64,000 bases of DNA. Source: Desertivirga xinjiangensis (GTDB taxonomy: Bacteria; Bacteroidota; Bacteroidia; Sphingobacteriales; Sphingobacteriaceae). Of the stretch, positions 43,252-51,566 are shown piece by piece. The DNA is taken from the NCBI RefSeq assembly GCF_024436435.1, contig NZ_JAFMZP010000001.1, forward strand, positions 930,001-994,000. The letters are read 5' to 3'. Numbering within the stretch: the first letter of the stretch is position 1; the number at the start of each line of letters is the position of its first letter. Position numbers and translations under genes: made by a program. The notes below the pieces were generated by a model. The model was not told the DNA's origin. It was given only the letters and a program-made list of their open reading frames with translations, and did not search any database.

Positions 43252-43326
43252 TTGATTGACACATGGTCCTTACTTAGCTTTATGTTCAAATATATAAAAT
43301 TTATATACGTAACAAAAAATAAAACG

Positions 43327-44286
43327 ATGGCAATAATAGATAAAAAGGGAGTTCTTCACGGTTCTGTATACAACATTGTTTACAGGGGCTACTTTGATAA
43401 GCAAGTAGCACAAATGAAGCCCAAAAAGTTCAAACAAACCCTGGCAAGCAAGGAAAGCAGCCTGGAGTTCGGTTTATGCAGCACTACGGCCAGAGTGATC
43501 AGGCATGCATTTGGCTATACTTACGGCGGTTATGATGGGCGAATGATCAATCGCATGAATTCGGCTGTCCGGAACGGCGTCACGGCCAGTCAAAAGGCAC
43601 GGGGCGAAAGAGATATGCATGATGCCGATCTGGGTTTCCTGAATGGATTCCAGTTTAATAACAATTCACCTTTACCTAAGGTGCTGCGGGCAAGGCCTCA
43701 AACCTGCCTTGATGCTGAAAACAAGATCTGTATTGAGCTTCCGGCGATCACCCGAAAAGACATTCAAGCCCCCAGCGTTAATGTTCATAATTATGTTCTT
43801 CGCTTTGTAGCCATTGCCTTCGACTTTAAAAAGGAGGTTTTTTGCTATAACAGCGTCAAGGAAATAAAGATCGGATACAAGGAAAGCTTTGAAGGCGGAG
43901 TGATCCGTTTGGATGATGAAGTGATTAAAGGCAGGTTAGTGATGCTGAGCATGTCCATTCATGCCTATGCAAGTGACGGTTTTGGAGGAGCACAAACATT
44001 CAACTCAAAAGCCTGGAGTCCTTCCGAGTTGATAGGGGCATGGCACATTGAGGCCGAAACAGAAACAGAAACAGAAAACAGTGATAATGGTAAAACGTAT
44101 CGGATAATTCCTCTGTATTATCCTGGAAATAACATATTGAAAGAAATTGCCCGCCTGCGCGAAAAAGCTGAGGCGACGGCTAAAAAACGACCGGACAAAG
44201 CATTATGGTTAAAACCTAAGAGTAAAGTCAAGACAGATACAGGTGGCGGGCCGCCTAATGGAGATGTTAAATTTTCTGAAATTTGA
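43327..44286 (+). CDS. Unknown protein
   Basis: A 319-residue cytoplasmic protein if it starts at ATG 43327 (MAIIDKKGVLHG); a longer frame from an ATT-type start at 43252 is less likely. No named family is recognised. The N-terminal half is basic and contains a GYTYGGYDGRMINRMNSAV region; the C-terminal part ends with a lysine- and proline-rich tail. There is a short ETETETE repeat near residue 268, made from a DNA repeat of GAAACA units. No signal peptide or membrane helix is seen. A palindromic TGAC-N4-GTCA site lies about 81 bases upstream, as in the low-oxygen genes. Confidence 0.6.
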   Translation: MAIIDKKGVLHGSVYNIVYRGYFDKQVAQMKPKKFKQTLASKESSLEFGLCSTTARVIRHAFGYTYGGYDGRMINRMNSAVRNGVTASQKARGERDMHDADLGFLNGFQFNNNSPLPKVLRARPQTCLDAENKICIELPAITRKDIQAPSVNVHNYVLRFVAIAFDFKKEVFCYNSVKEIKIGYKESFEGGVIRLDDEVIKGRLVMLSMSIHAYASDGFGGAQTFNSKAWSPSELIGAWHIEAETETETENSDNGKTYRIIPLYYPGNNILKEIARLREKAEATAKKRPDKALWLKPKSKVKTDTGGGPPNGDVKFSEI

Positions 44287-44348
44287 TAAAAGAGCCTTTT
44301 AAGTCCTCGGGGACGACTCTCACGGAAACCGTTCTCCCTGTGCATAAT

Positions 44349-44380
44349 AAAGGAGTCTTTCAAATCTAAAAGACTCCTTT
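44349..44380. terminator. Bidirectional terminator between convergent genes
   Basis: Perfect inverted repeat AAAGGAGTCTTT/AAAGACTCCTTT with an eight-base loop, between the unknown gene (+) and the DUF4374 gene (-). Confidence 0.75.
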
Positions 44381-44388
44381 ACTCTGTA

Positions 44389-45639
44389 CTATTCTGTTAT
44401 TATATTAAATCCATTTAGTCTTCCGCTTTCTTTTAAACGGAAAGTTTCTTTAACAACTTTTGTTGAAGGATTATATTGGTTTACACCAAAGAAACTTTCA
44501 GTAGTATTGTTAGAAACGAAATAGATTTCCCCATTATGGAAGAAAGGATTTTGTGTGCCGTAAAAACTATCTGCGGGTATATTTAAACGGGTAGCACGCT
44601 TAGTATTGACATCGATCTCGTTCCAGTACCAAACATCATCCCTGTATTTAACACCGTGCTGACCACCACCATAGTAAGACACTGCACGAGAAGGGATTGT
44701 TGTATAGATCTTGTTATTGTAAGCAAACAGTCTGTTAAATTCTGCAGGAAACTGATAAGCTTTAATGTCGATCGAGAAAGTTTGGTCAAATTGAGTTTCT
44801 CCGTTCTTTATACGAAGGATCTTTGAAGAAAACTCAGAAGATTGTCTCTTCATATCTCCCACTGCAACGAAGTAAAGGTCTTTCGTTACTTCATCTATAC
44901 TCCAAAGAACATTATCGATAAATACTCCAAGGTTGGTGGTTCCGGCAAACTTTGTTACTCCAAGAATTGTTTTCTGAGTGAGATCATACACTGCAATAGC
45001 AACTTCCTTGTTTGGCGGAGTTACCTGCCAGTCACCGGCTAGCTTGGTACCCAAAAGCAAGTCAACATATAATTTATCATCTCTTTTAGCAATGATCAGC
45101 TGTCCGGCAGATTCATTAGGAAGTCCTTCTGACAATGAGCTGAAATCAATCTCGCCGGTACGCTCCATAGTAGTCGGGTTGAAGGTCTGAACTTTCAAAC
45201 CGCCTCTCACATCATCCCAATAATAGCCTTCAGTGGCGCTCACTACCAGGTAATTAGTGATGTATTGCGTACTTTGTGAAGCTAAAAACTTACCTTCTAC
45301 CACATTTCCTGAAGCGTTGATGTCCATCTTCAAAAGTCCCTGAGCTCCGGCTGCGCTATTTACCCGGTAAAGAGTCTTTCCAAAAGCTCTTCCTCCCATG
45401 TTGCTGCTAACCTGGAAGAACGGGAGTCCGCTCAGATTAATTTCGCGCGATTTATTGTCTTTCAGTGCGTATACACCACCCGACCAACCTGCCGAAGCGT
45501 TGTAGATCACCCAGGTTTCATTTGCGGGAAGATCGGTGTCAGGTTCTTTCGGATCATCATTATCCTTTTTACAGGAAGCCATAAAGGCCAGGGCCACCAG
45601 GCCGAGCATCAGGTTGCGTAACTGTTTACTTGTTTTCAT
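44389..45639 (-). CDS. DUF4374 family lipoprotein
   Basis: A 416-residue exported lipoprotein with signal peptide and lipobox (FMASC, Cys at about residue 23). The rest looks like a beta-propeller-type DUF4374 protein: repeated strands with GGVYALKD, AFGKTLYRV, YITNYLVVSATEGYYW. Genes of this family are typically next to TonB receptors for iron chelates in Bacteroidetes. It lies 25 bases downstream of the TonB receptor and should be in one operon with it. It may bind the ligand at the cell surface; the ligand is unknown. Confidence 0.82.
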   Translation of the reverse strand: MKTSKQLRNLMLGLVALAFMASCKKDNDDPKEPDTDLPANETWVIYNASAGWSGGVYALKDNKSREINLSGLPFFQVSSNMGGRAFGKTLYRVNSAAGAQGLLKMDINASGNVVEGKFLASQSTQYITNYLVVSATEGYYWDDVRGGLKVQTFNPTTMERTGEIDFSSLSEGLPNESAGQLIIAKRDDKLYVDLLLGTKLAGDWQVTPPNKEVAIAVYDLTQKTILGVTKFAGTTNLGVFIDNVLWSIDEVTKDLYFVAVGDMKRQSSEFSSKILRIKNGETQFDQTFSIDIKAYQFPAEFNRLFAYNNKIYTTIPSRAVSYYGGGQHGVKYRDDVWYWNEIDVNTKRATRLNIPADSFYGTQNPFFHNGEIYFVSNNTTESFFGVNQYNPSTKVVKETFRLKESGRLNGFNIITE

Positions 45640-45664
45640 TGTATCTTCTTATTGAAATATGTAA

Positions 45665-48052
45665 TTAAAAAATATGATAGACTAACTTGACATGGAATGA
45701 TCTGCCAGGCTTTTGTACAGAAAAGTTGTCGTAGAGCTTTACGTTTCCAATATTTCTGCATTCTCCAGACAGCGAGATCTTTTGATTTGGAAAATGATAG
45801 TATACGCCTGCGTTATTTGAAAACAGCCCTAACCGGCCGTCGGCTGGAATAATAAGTGAGCTTTGGAAGTCTTCAACTTTCCCAAACAGCGCTGGCTCAT
45901 TTCCTTTAGGAATCGTGTGCAGAAAGAACCGGTGAGTGTAGTTCGCATTCCAGTTTATTTCCATTCGGTCGGCACGATTAAAGACACCTTTAAACCCTTG
46001 ATTCAGCCAAAAATTACCGAAAAGAAAAGGGATATTAGGCACCCTGGAACCTTCCTCAATTTTAAATAGAGCATCCTCTATATTTATTCTGCGGATATCC
46101 TGGTAAGTAAAGTTAGCTCCAAGATCAAAACGCTTACCAGTAGCATAAGAGGCTTCAAACTCAAAGCCCTTAATTTCTGAATGTTCGAAATTAATGTATC
46201 TGTTATACGGAATATCCTTTTGCAGAAAAATGCCGTCTTTCACTTTTCGGAAGAATAAATCCGCAGATAAGGTAAGCCGGTTGTCTCCATTTATAATTGA
46301 ATAGCGGGCATTCAGGTTAACATTATGGCTCTTTTCAGGTTGCAGGTCCATGTTCTCTTTTGAAAGTACTCCATCTCCAAAAATTTCTATCTCATCAGGA
46401 AGACGAGTTGCATATTCATAGGAAACTTTTGTGAGGAAACGGCCCTTGGTCCATCGCAGGCCAGCCAGATATCCTATGCGGCTGGTATCATTGGCAGAAC
46501 GCCATCCTGTTCCTGAATTGTCTGTAGTGAAACCTTTCGTGTTGAAATGATAATACTTCAATGCAACAATACTTTCTACCCTGTCATCGAACCATGTTGA
46601 CCGCAACCCTAAGGCCATCACATCCTTCCGGTAAAAAGCAGGCACTGTCAGTACATCAATATTCTCTACCGGTGAAATCGAACCCAGGGGATCACTTCCT
46701 TTCCTGTTTTGGTGATGAAATAGTTCGCTGAAATCGACCGTATGTTTGTGGGATAAGGCATAAGAAACATTGAGACGGGCTGAGAAAAACCGATAATCCA
46801 ATCGCTGATCATTGCCACCATTAATTTCACCAGGCGTTAAACCTGTTCCGATAATACTTCCATCCCATCCGTAACGAACAGTCGCCGTATCAATAAATCT
46901 GGTTTTGAAAAAGCTGTAAGTACTCAGTAAGCTAACCTTTAATCGTTCATCAAAGAAATTCTTTTTGTAATTAAGCAGCCCTGTATAATTTTTCTCTTTA
47001 GAAAGAGCCTGCCCATTAACCTTGTTCATCAATATGTCATGCTGTAATTCCTTGTAAAAGCCCGAACCAAGAACGGTAAGACGCAGATCGTCTGCCCAGG
47101 CCCTGTTTTGCAGCCCTGCAAAGCCTTCGACGTAAAGCGTCCTGGTTGCGTCGTGAAAACGCCTGACATTTCTATAGCTGGTAACACTTGTCTCCGTATC
47201 AATAAAAGGAGCCTCAACCTTATAATTGTTGTCCGAATAGTTAAAGGAGCTGTTTGTGCCGACATACCATTTTTTCGCCGGATCGTTCCAGATTCCGTAT
47301 AGTGTAGCCCGATGAGTGTTAAAAGAACCCCTCTCATAAGAAATCTCCGCCTGGTTTTTATATTCATGCCTAGATACCAGGTTGACACCTCCGCCAAGGG
47401 CATCTGAGGCAAGATAGAGAGGCATCACACCTTTATAGATCTCTATACGGTCCAACATATTAGCAGGTATAGTTCCCAGGCTAAATCCATGCCCAAAGAG
47501 CTCAACAGGAATACCGTCTCTGAACAGTCTGACAGCCTTACCCTGTAATCCACCCAGGTTGATCTGAACAGGAGCCCCTATACTTCCATCAGTTCTTATT
47601 TTAACCCCTGATGCCCTGTTTAACACTTCACTGATGTCACCGCCTTTGTTATAATCTTTTTTCAAATCAATGGCCTGAACCGCAAATGGAGAAGCCTCGA
47701 TTGCCTGCTTTACCGTTTTCGAACGAACAATCGTTTCCTTCAACTCGATTGAGCGCCGGGCAGTATTATTCAGGATAAAGTTGAAGGTCTTCTGGCTATT
47801 GCAATCAACAAAAACAAATGATTCAAGTAATATGCCCGAGTTGTCAAGAAGCTGAATAAAATGCCTGCCTTGTTTCAGTTCCAGTACCAGATCCCCTGAG
47901 ACATCAGTTTTCCCAGATAAGGGTTTAATTTTAACAGCGATATTAGACAAGGGATTTCCCAAAGAATCGCTGACATGAATTCGTACCGGACAGCCAAGTA
48001 CAATAGAGCCTATTAATATCAGTATGCACGTTAAGTAAATTCTGCCCGTCAC
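45665..48052 (-). CDS. TonB-dependent outer-membrane receptor
   Basis: A 795-residue receptor. A signal peptide (about 1-20) is followed by a carboxypeptidase-regulatory-like domain (about 22-100), the plug domain (about 105-225: SEVLNRASGVKIRTDGSIGAP, GIPVELFGHGF, RIEIYKGVMPLYLASDALGGGVN) and a 22-strand barrel ending with a typical C-terminal strand (FHVKLVYHIF). It is not of the SusC type, having no SusD partner. Together with the DUF4374 lipoprotein and the AraC regulator it probably imports a siderophore or heme. A promoter and an inverted repeat lie upstream. Confidence 0.9.
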   Translation of the reverse strand: MTGRIYLTCILILIGSIVLGCPVRIHVSDSLGNPLSNIAVKIKPLSGKTDVSGDLVLELKQGRHFIQLLDNSGILLESFVFVDCNSQKTFNFILNNTARRSIELKETIVRSKTVKQAIEASPFAVQAIDLKKDYNKGGDISEVLNRASGVKIRTDGSIGAPVQINLGGLQGKAVRLFRDGIPVELFGHGFSLGTIPANMLDRIEIYKGVMPLYLASDALGGGVNLVSRHEYKNQAEISYERGSFNTHRATLYGIWNDPAKKWYVGTNSSFNYSDNNYKVEAPFIDTETSVTSYRNVRRFHDATRTLYVEGFAGLQNRAWADDLRLTVLGSGFYKELQHDILMNKVNGQALSKEKNYTGLLNYKKNFFDERLKVSLLSTYSFFKTRFIDTATVRYGWDGSIIGTGLTPGEINGGNDQRLDYRFFSARLNVSYALSHKHTVDFSELFHHQNRKGSDPLGSISPVENIDVLTVPAFYRKDVMALGLRSTWFDDRVESIVALKYYHFNTKGFTTDNSGTGWRSANDTSRIGYLAGLRWTKGRFLTKVSYEYATRLPDEIEIFGDGVLSKENMDLQPEKSHNVNLNARYSIINGDNRLTLSADLFFRKVKDGIFLQKDIPYNRYINFEHSEIKGFEFEASYATGKRFDLGANFTYQDIRRINIEDALFKIEEGSRVPNIPFLFGNFWLNQGFKGVFNRADRMEINWNANYTHRFFLHTIPKGNEPALFGKVEDFQSSLIIPADGRLGLFSNNAGVYYHFPNQKISLSGECRNIGNVKLYDNFSVQKPGRSFHVKLVYHIF

Positions 48053-48092
48053 TTCTTTTATTTATACTAATTATAAATTACTTTTACATCGG

Positions 48093-48116
48093 CAAAAGTA
48101 TCTGTTTTGAAAACAG
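48093..48116 (-). promoter_or_regulatory. Promoter and possible operator of the TonB receptor gene
   Basis: On the minus strand TACTTTTG (48093-48100) fits the TAnnTTTG -7 box. Next to it, upstream, lies the inverted repeat CTGTTTTGAAAACAG (48102-48116), placed where a repressor or activator could act. Confidence 0.5.
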
Positions 48117-48138
48117 GTAATTTATGAATTAGGAAGTT

Positions 48139-48168
48139 TTTGTTATGATTTTAGAAGTATTACCTTTG
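48139..48168 (+). promoter_or_regulatory. Promoter of the AraC regulator gene
   Basis: TTTG (48139-48142), 18 bases, TACCTTTG (48161-48168). The ATG at 48179 follows after only ten bases. Confidence 0.55.
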
Positions 48169-48178
48169 GGAAATTGCT

Positions 48179-49174
48179 ATGGCCTTTAGAATTGCCAGTT
48201 CGGATTTTGATGATATCACAAGTATTTTGGGTAAATCTAAAGATGTTAGCTCATCTGGCGATTTACATCGTATAGTCCTGCCTGATTTAAAGGGGGACAT
48301 TGTGTATAACGAACAGATCTTGGGACATCATTTATCCATTCTTCAAAGTAATTATGTAATGACAGATGATGTCATAATCTCCGGGAAAGGAGAATCTTCC
48401 TTACTGGAAATTCAATTCAACTTGTCGGATAGGGATATATTCTACAAAAGCAAGGACGGCAAAGAGCACATCGCGCCTGGAAGGTCTGGCAATATAAGTT
48501 ACTTGTCTGCGGAAGAAAATCAGGCAGAAATTCTCTTCAGGAAAGGGCTAAGCTACGATACCTTTGACGTACATCTTCCGGTATCTTTGCTAAACCAATA
48601 CGAAGGCGAATCAAAAACTCTGGACACGTTTCTCAACCTGATCCAGAAGGATATTAGCTGTCAGCTACTCAGTAAAAGTATCAGAGTAAGCCCCGGCATT
48701 TACAACACCATAAATCATATTAAAAACTGCACTTTTGAAGGTCTGACGAGAAGGGTATATCTTGAATCTAAGATATTTGAGTTGATCGCGATGCTTTATG
48801 CTGAGTTTGAAAACGAGCAGCACGACTTTAATTTAAGTGCTGCAGACCGTGAGCGCATACTCTGGGCGGCTTCCCTTATCCAGGAAAATTTGAACCATTC
48901 CTTTACAATTTTAGAACTTTCGAGAACGGTAGGCATCAACCAAACAAAACTTAAAACAGGTTTTAAGAGTATTTTCGGTCATACAGTTTTTGGATATTTG
49001 CAGGAGATTAGAATGGAGCAGGCAAAGACGTATTTATTAGACACCAGCTTGTCTGTTCACGAAATAGGCTTATTGCTGGGATATCAGAACACCTCCAATT
49101 TTAGCGTTGCCTTCAAAAAGGTACATGGCTTTTCTCCCATAAGGCTTCGGGATAACAATACACGTAAGGAATAG
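48179..49174 (+). CDS. AraC family transcriptional regulator
   Basis: A 331-residue cytoplasmic regulator. The C-terminal 100 residues hold two helix-turn-helix units (FTILELSRTVGINQTKLKTGF and VHEIGLLLGYQNTSNFSVAFKKVHGFSP). The N-terminal part is a ligand-binding-type domain with no clear family. It is divergent from the TonB receptor and resembles the PchR/YbtA arrangement in which the regulator senses an iron chelate and controls the uptake genes. The inverted repeat in front of the receptor gene is a candidate target. Confidence 0.88.
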   Translation: MAFRIASSDFDDITSILGKSKDVSSSGDLHRIVLPDLKGDIVYNEQILGHHLSILQSNYVMTDDVIISGKGESSLLEIQFNLSDRDIFYKSKDGKEHIAPGRSGNISYLSAEENQAEILFRKGLSYDTFDVHLPVSLLNQYEGESKTLDTFLNLIQKDISCQLLSKSIRVSPGIYNTINHIKNCTFEGLTRRVYLESKIFELIAMLYAEFENEQHDFNLSAADRERILWAASLIQENLNHSFTILELSRTVGINQTKLKTGFKSIFGHTVFGYLQEIRMEQAKTYLLDTSLSVHEIGLLLGYQNTSNFSVAFKKVHGFSPIRLRDNNTRKE

Positions 49175-49265
49175 CACTTCGAGCGCAAAATTACTTCCTC
49201 AGATTTTCAATATCTTTTTTTTACGCGATATCATTACTGATTAAAAATCGCCTTAAAGCCCTTCT

Positions 49266-49303
49266 CTGTACAAAAATGAACCATTTCTGTACAGAAACGA
49301 ACC
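49266..49303 (+). promoter_or_regulatory. Direct-repeat activator site before the polysaccharide cluster
   Basis: Two copies of CTGTACA-type units (CTGTACAAAAATGAACC and CTGTACAGAAACGAACC) start exactly 21 bases apart. A TAGTTTTG box follows at 49324-49331, 58 bases from the first repeat. No -33 TTTG is present, as expected for an activator-dependent promoter. The same element is at 63673-63710. Confidence 0.7.
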
Positions 49304-49489
49304 CATCAAACGCTGCTTATCTTTAGTTTTGAAGCACCAATTATTGAAACAATTATAAACGATTTAAAGCTGAGAGCAGAACCAGCCATTAGAATCGAAT
49401 ACAAAGTTTTCTTATATAGAATTGGGAGTTTTTCAAAAATTGGAATTATGTTGAATTTCGGGTGTAAACAAAACGCCGGGATAGCTGAT

Positions 49490-51562
49490 ATGAAAAAATT
49501 GTTACAACTGCTTACTATTATAATATTTATTTCTTCTTCTGCCTTTTCCCAGGACAGCTATTACAGCCGTTTGGAGAAAGATACCCTATTAATAGGCAAT
49601 GATCTCATAGAAAGAAAGTTTATTTGGAATAAAGGAAACCTGATAACTTTCAGCCTGACTGATAAATTCTCAGGGGAAAGCTGGCTGAACAGGGGAAAGT
49701 CCTCCGATTTTGTGGTATCAAAAGAGGCAGCGACTATTTCAAATTCATCTTTTACTTCAAAGGAAGTGAAGGAAACTGGTATCCATACGGCTTACCTGGA
49801 GACAACTGTATCTTTTTCCATGGGGCCGCTTGATGTTAAACGCGTTTTTCGTATTTATAAAAACAGCGCTGCGATAGCTTGCGATACCTATCTTAAAGGT
49901 GGGATAGAGCCTGCTCCGGGACAGGACGATGTGGATCTGGCCGATAAAAAAAATATTGAATCGGCAGTAGAGAATGAATCGAAGCAAGTTACGGCTGTAC
50001 TTGACCAGATCAAATTGGATGGATTCCATTGGAAGACAAAGATGGTTGAGTTTTATGACGTTTCTGACTGGAACAACAACCTGGTATTCGAAAGCAATAT
50101 TATCCCTTACCGTAAAAATTCATATAAAGGGAATCTGCTCTTTGCACATAACGTTGAAAGCGATAAAGGTATATTCTTCTTGAAAGAAGCGCCTTCTTCC
50201 AGCACGCAATTAGCCTATAAGGGCTTTGATTTCACTACTGAGTTCGGACATTTTATGGTGACAGGGCTAGGGCTGGCGAAAAACGATATCAAAGAAAATG
50301 AGTGGCGGAAAACCTACGGTTGTGTGATTGGTGTGTACAGCGGTTCGGAGGTAAACAGGCTGATAGCTTTGCGTAGTTATCAAAAGAATCTCCGCAAACT
50401 GCTACCTCTAAGAGATGAGATGATCATGATGAATACCTGGGGCGACAGGAGCCAGGATTCGAAGGTAAATGAAAAATTCAGCCTGATAGAGATTGAAAAG
50501 GCTGCTAAGCTTGGCATTACTCATTTTCAGATAGACGACGGATGGCAAGTAGGGAAAAGCCCTAACTCGGCTGTTGCCAAAGGGTCATTCAAAAATATTT
50601 GGGATAACCCTGATTACTGGAAGCCTGATCCTCAGAAATATCCAAATGGTTTACATCCGGTAGTGAAAAGAGGCAAGGAACTGGGCGTGGAAGTTTGTCT
50701 CTGGTTTAATCCTAGTGTACAGAACAGTTATGCGGATTGGGAAAAGGATGTACAGGCTATAGTTGAGCTGTATAAGATTTATGGCATCCGCACATTTAAG
50801 ATCGACGGATTGTCGATCCCAAGCAAAGAGGCGGAAATTAACCTTCGGAAACTATTCGATACGGTGCTGGAAAAAACAAATGATGCAGTGGTATTTAACC
50901 TGGATGCAACTGCCGGACGCCGCACGGGGTATCATATGTTTAATGAGTATGGCAATATCTTCCTCGAAAACCGCTATACAGACTGGCAGAATTATTATCC
51001 TTACTGGACACTGCGTAATTTATGGCAACTGTCTAAATATGTGCCTGCTGAAAAATTGCAGATCGAGTTCCTGAACAAGTGGCGTAATACGGATAAATAT
51101 GGAAAGGATCCGTTTGCTCCGGCTAATTATTCCTTTGACTACCTCTTTGCCACCACTATGGCCGGACAACCTTTGGCATGGTTTGAAGGCAGCGGCTTGC
51201 CACAGGAAGCATTCAGCGTTGGCAAGTTAATAAAAGCTTACAAAAAGATACAGCACGACTTTCATATGGGAACTATACTGCCTATAGGAGAAGAGCCCTC
51301 AGGCAGATCATGGACTGGCTTTCAATCCATAAGATCGAGTAAAGGCGATGAGGGGTATTTTATTTTCTTCAGGGAAAATACACCGCATAATACCAGTACT
51401 ATAAAAACCTGGTTACCTGGAAAAATAAAAATACGATTAACACCTGTACTTGGTGATGGAAGATCTATGACGCTCAGAACTGGTACTGAAGGGGCTGTAG
51501 AGATCAAACTTGATAGCATAAACAGCTTTGTCCTATATAAATATAAAATTCTGAACAATTAA
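49490..51562 (+). CDS. GH36-like alpha-galactosidase-type glycoside hydrolase
   Basis: About 690 residues with a signal peptide if it begins at ATG 49490 (MKKLLQLLTIIIF...FSQ); an earlier ATG at 49448 adds 14 residues before the signal. Motifs fit the GH36/GH-D clan: HFQIDDGWQVGKSP, GVEVCLWFNPSVQNSYADW and FKIDGLSIPSK, the last with the expected nucleophile Asp. It would release alpha-galactose or a related alpha-linked sugar in the periplasm. It is the first gene of the exported hydrolase operon and lies four bases before the GH97 gene. Confidence 0.75.
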   Translation: MKKLLQLLTIIIFISSSAFSQDSYYSRLEKDTLLIGNDLIERKFIWNKGNLITFSLTDKFSGESWLNRGKSSDFVVSKEAATISNSSFTSKEVKETGIHTAYLETTVSFSMGPLDVKRVFRIYKNSAAIACDTYLKGGIEPAPGQDDVDLADKKNIESAVENESKQVTAVLDQIKLDGFHWKTKMVEFYDVSDWNNNLVFESNIIPYRKNSYKGNLLFAHNVESDKGIFFLKEAPSSSTQLAYKGFDFTTEFGHFMVTGLGLAKNDIKENEWRKTYGCVIGVYSGSEVNRLIALRSYQKNLRKLLPLRDEMIMMNTWGDRSQDSKVNEKFSLIEIEKAAKLGITHFQIDDGWQVGKSPNSAVAKGSFKNIWDNPDYWKPDPQKYPNGLHPVVKRGKELGVEVCLWFNPSVQNSYADWEKDVQAIVELYKIYGIRTFKIDGLSIPSKEAEINLRKLFDTVLEKTNDAVVFNLDATAGRRTGYHMFNEYGNIFLENRYTDWQNYYPYWTLRNLWQLSKYVPAEKLQIEFLNKWRNTDKYGKDPFAPANYSFDYLFATTMAGQPLAWFEGSGLPQEAFSVGKLIKAYKKIQHDFHMGTILPIGEEPSGRSWTGFQSIRSSKGDEGYFIFFRENTPHNTSTIKTWLPGKIKIRLTPVLGDGRSMTLRTGTEGAVEIKLDSINSFVLYKYKILNN

Positions 51563-51566
51563 TTAC

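Noticed and set aside
44041-44080. Repeat of GAAACA-like units as a microsatellite or mobile-element trace
   Set aside because: Only a few units inside a coding frame (ETETETE); no other sign of transfer or phase variation.
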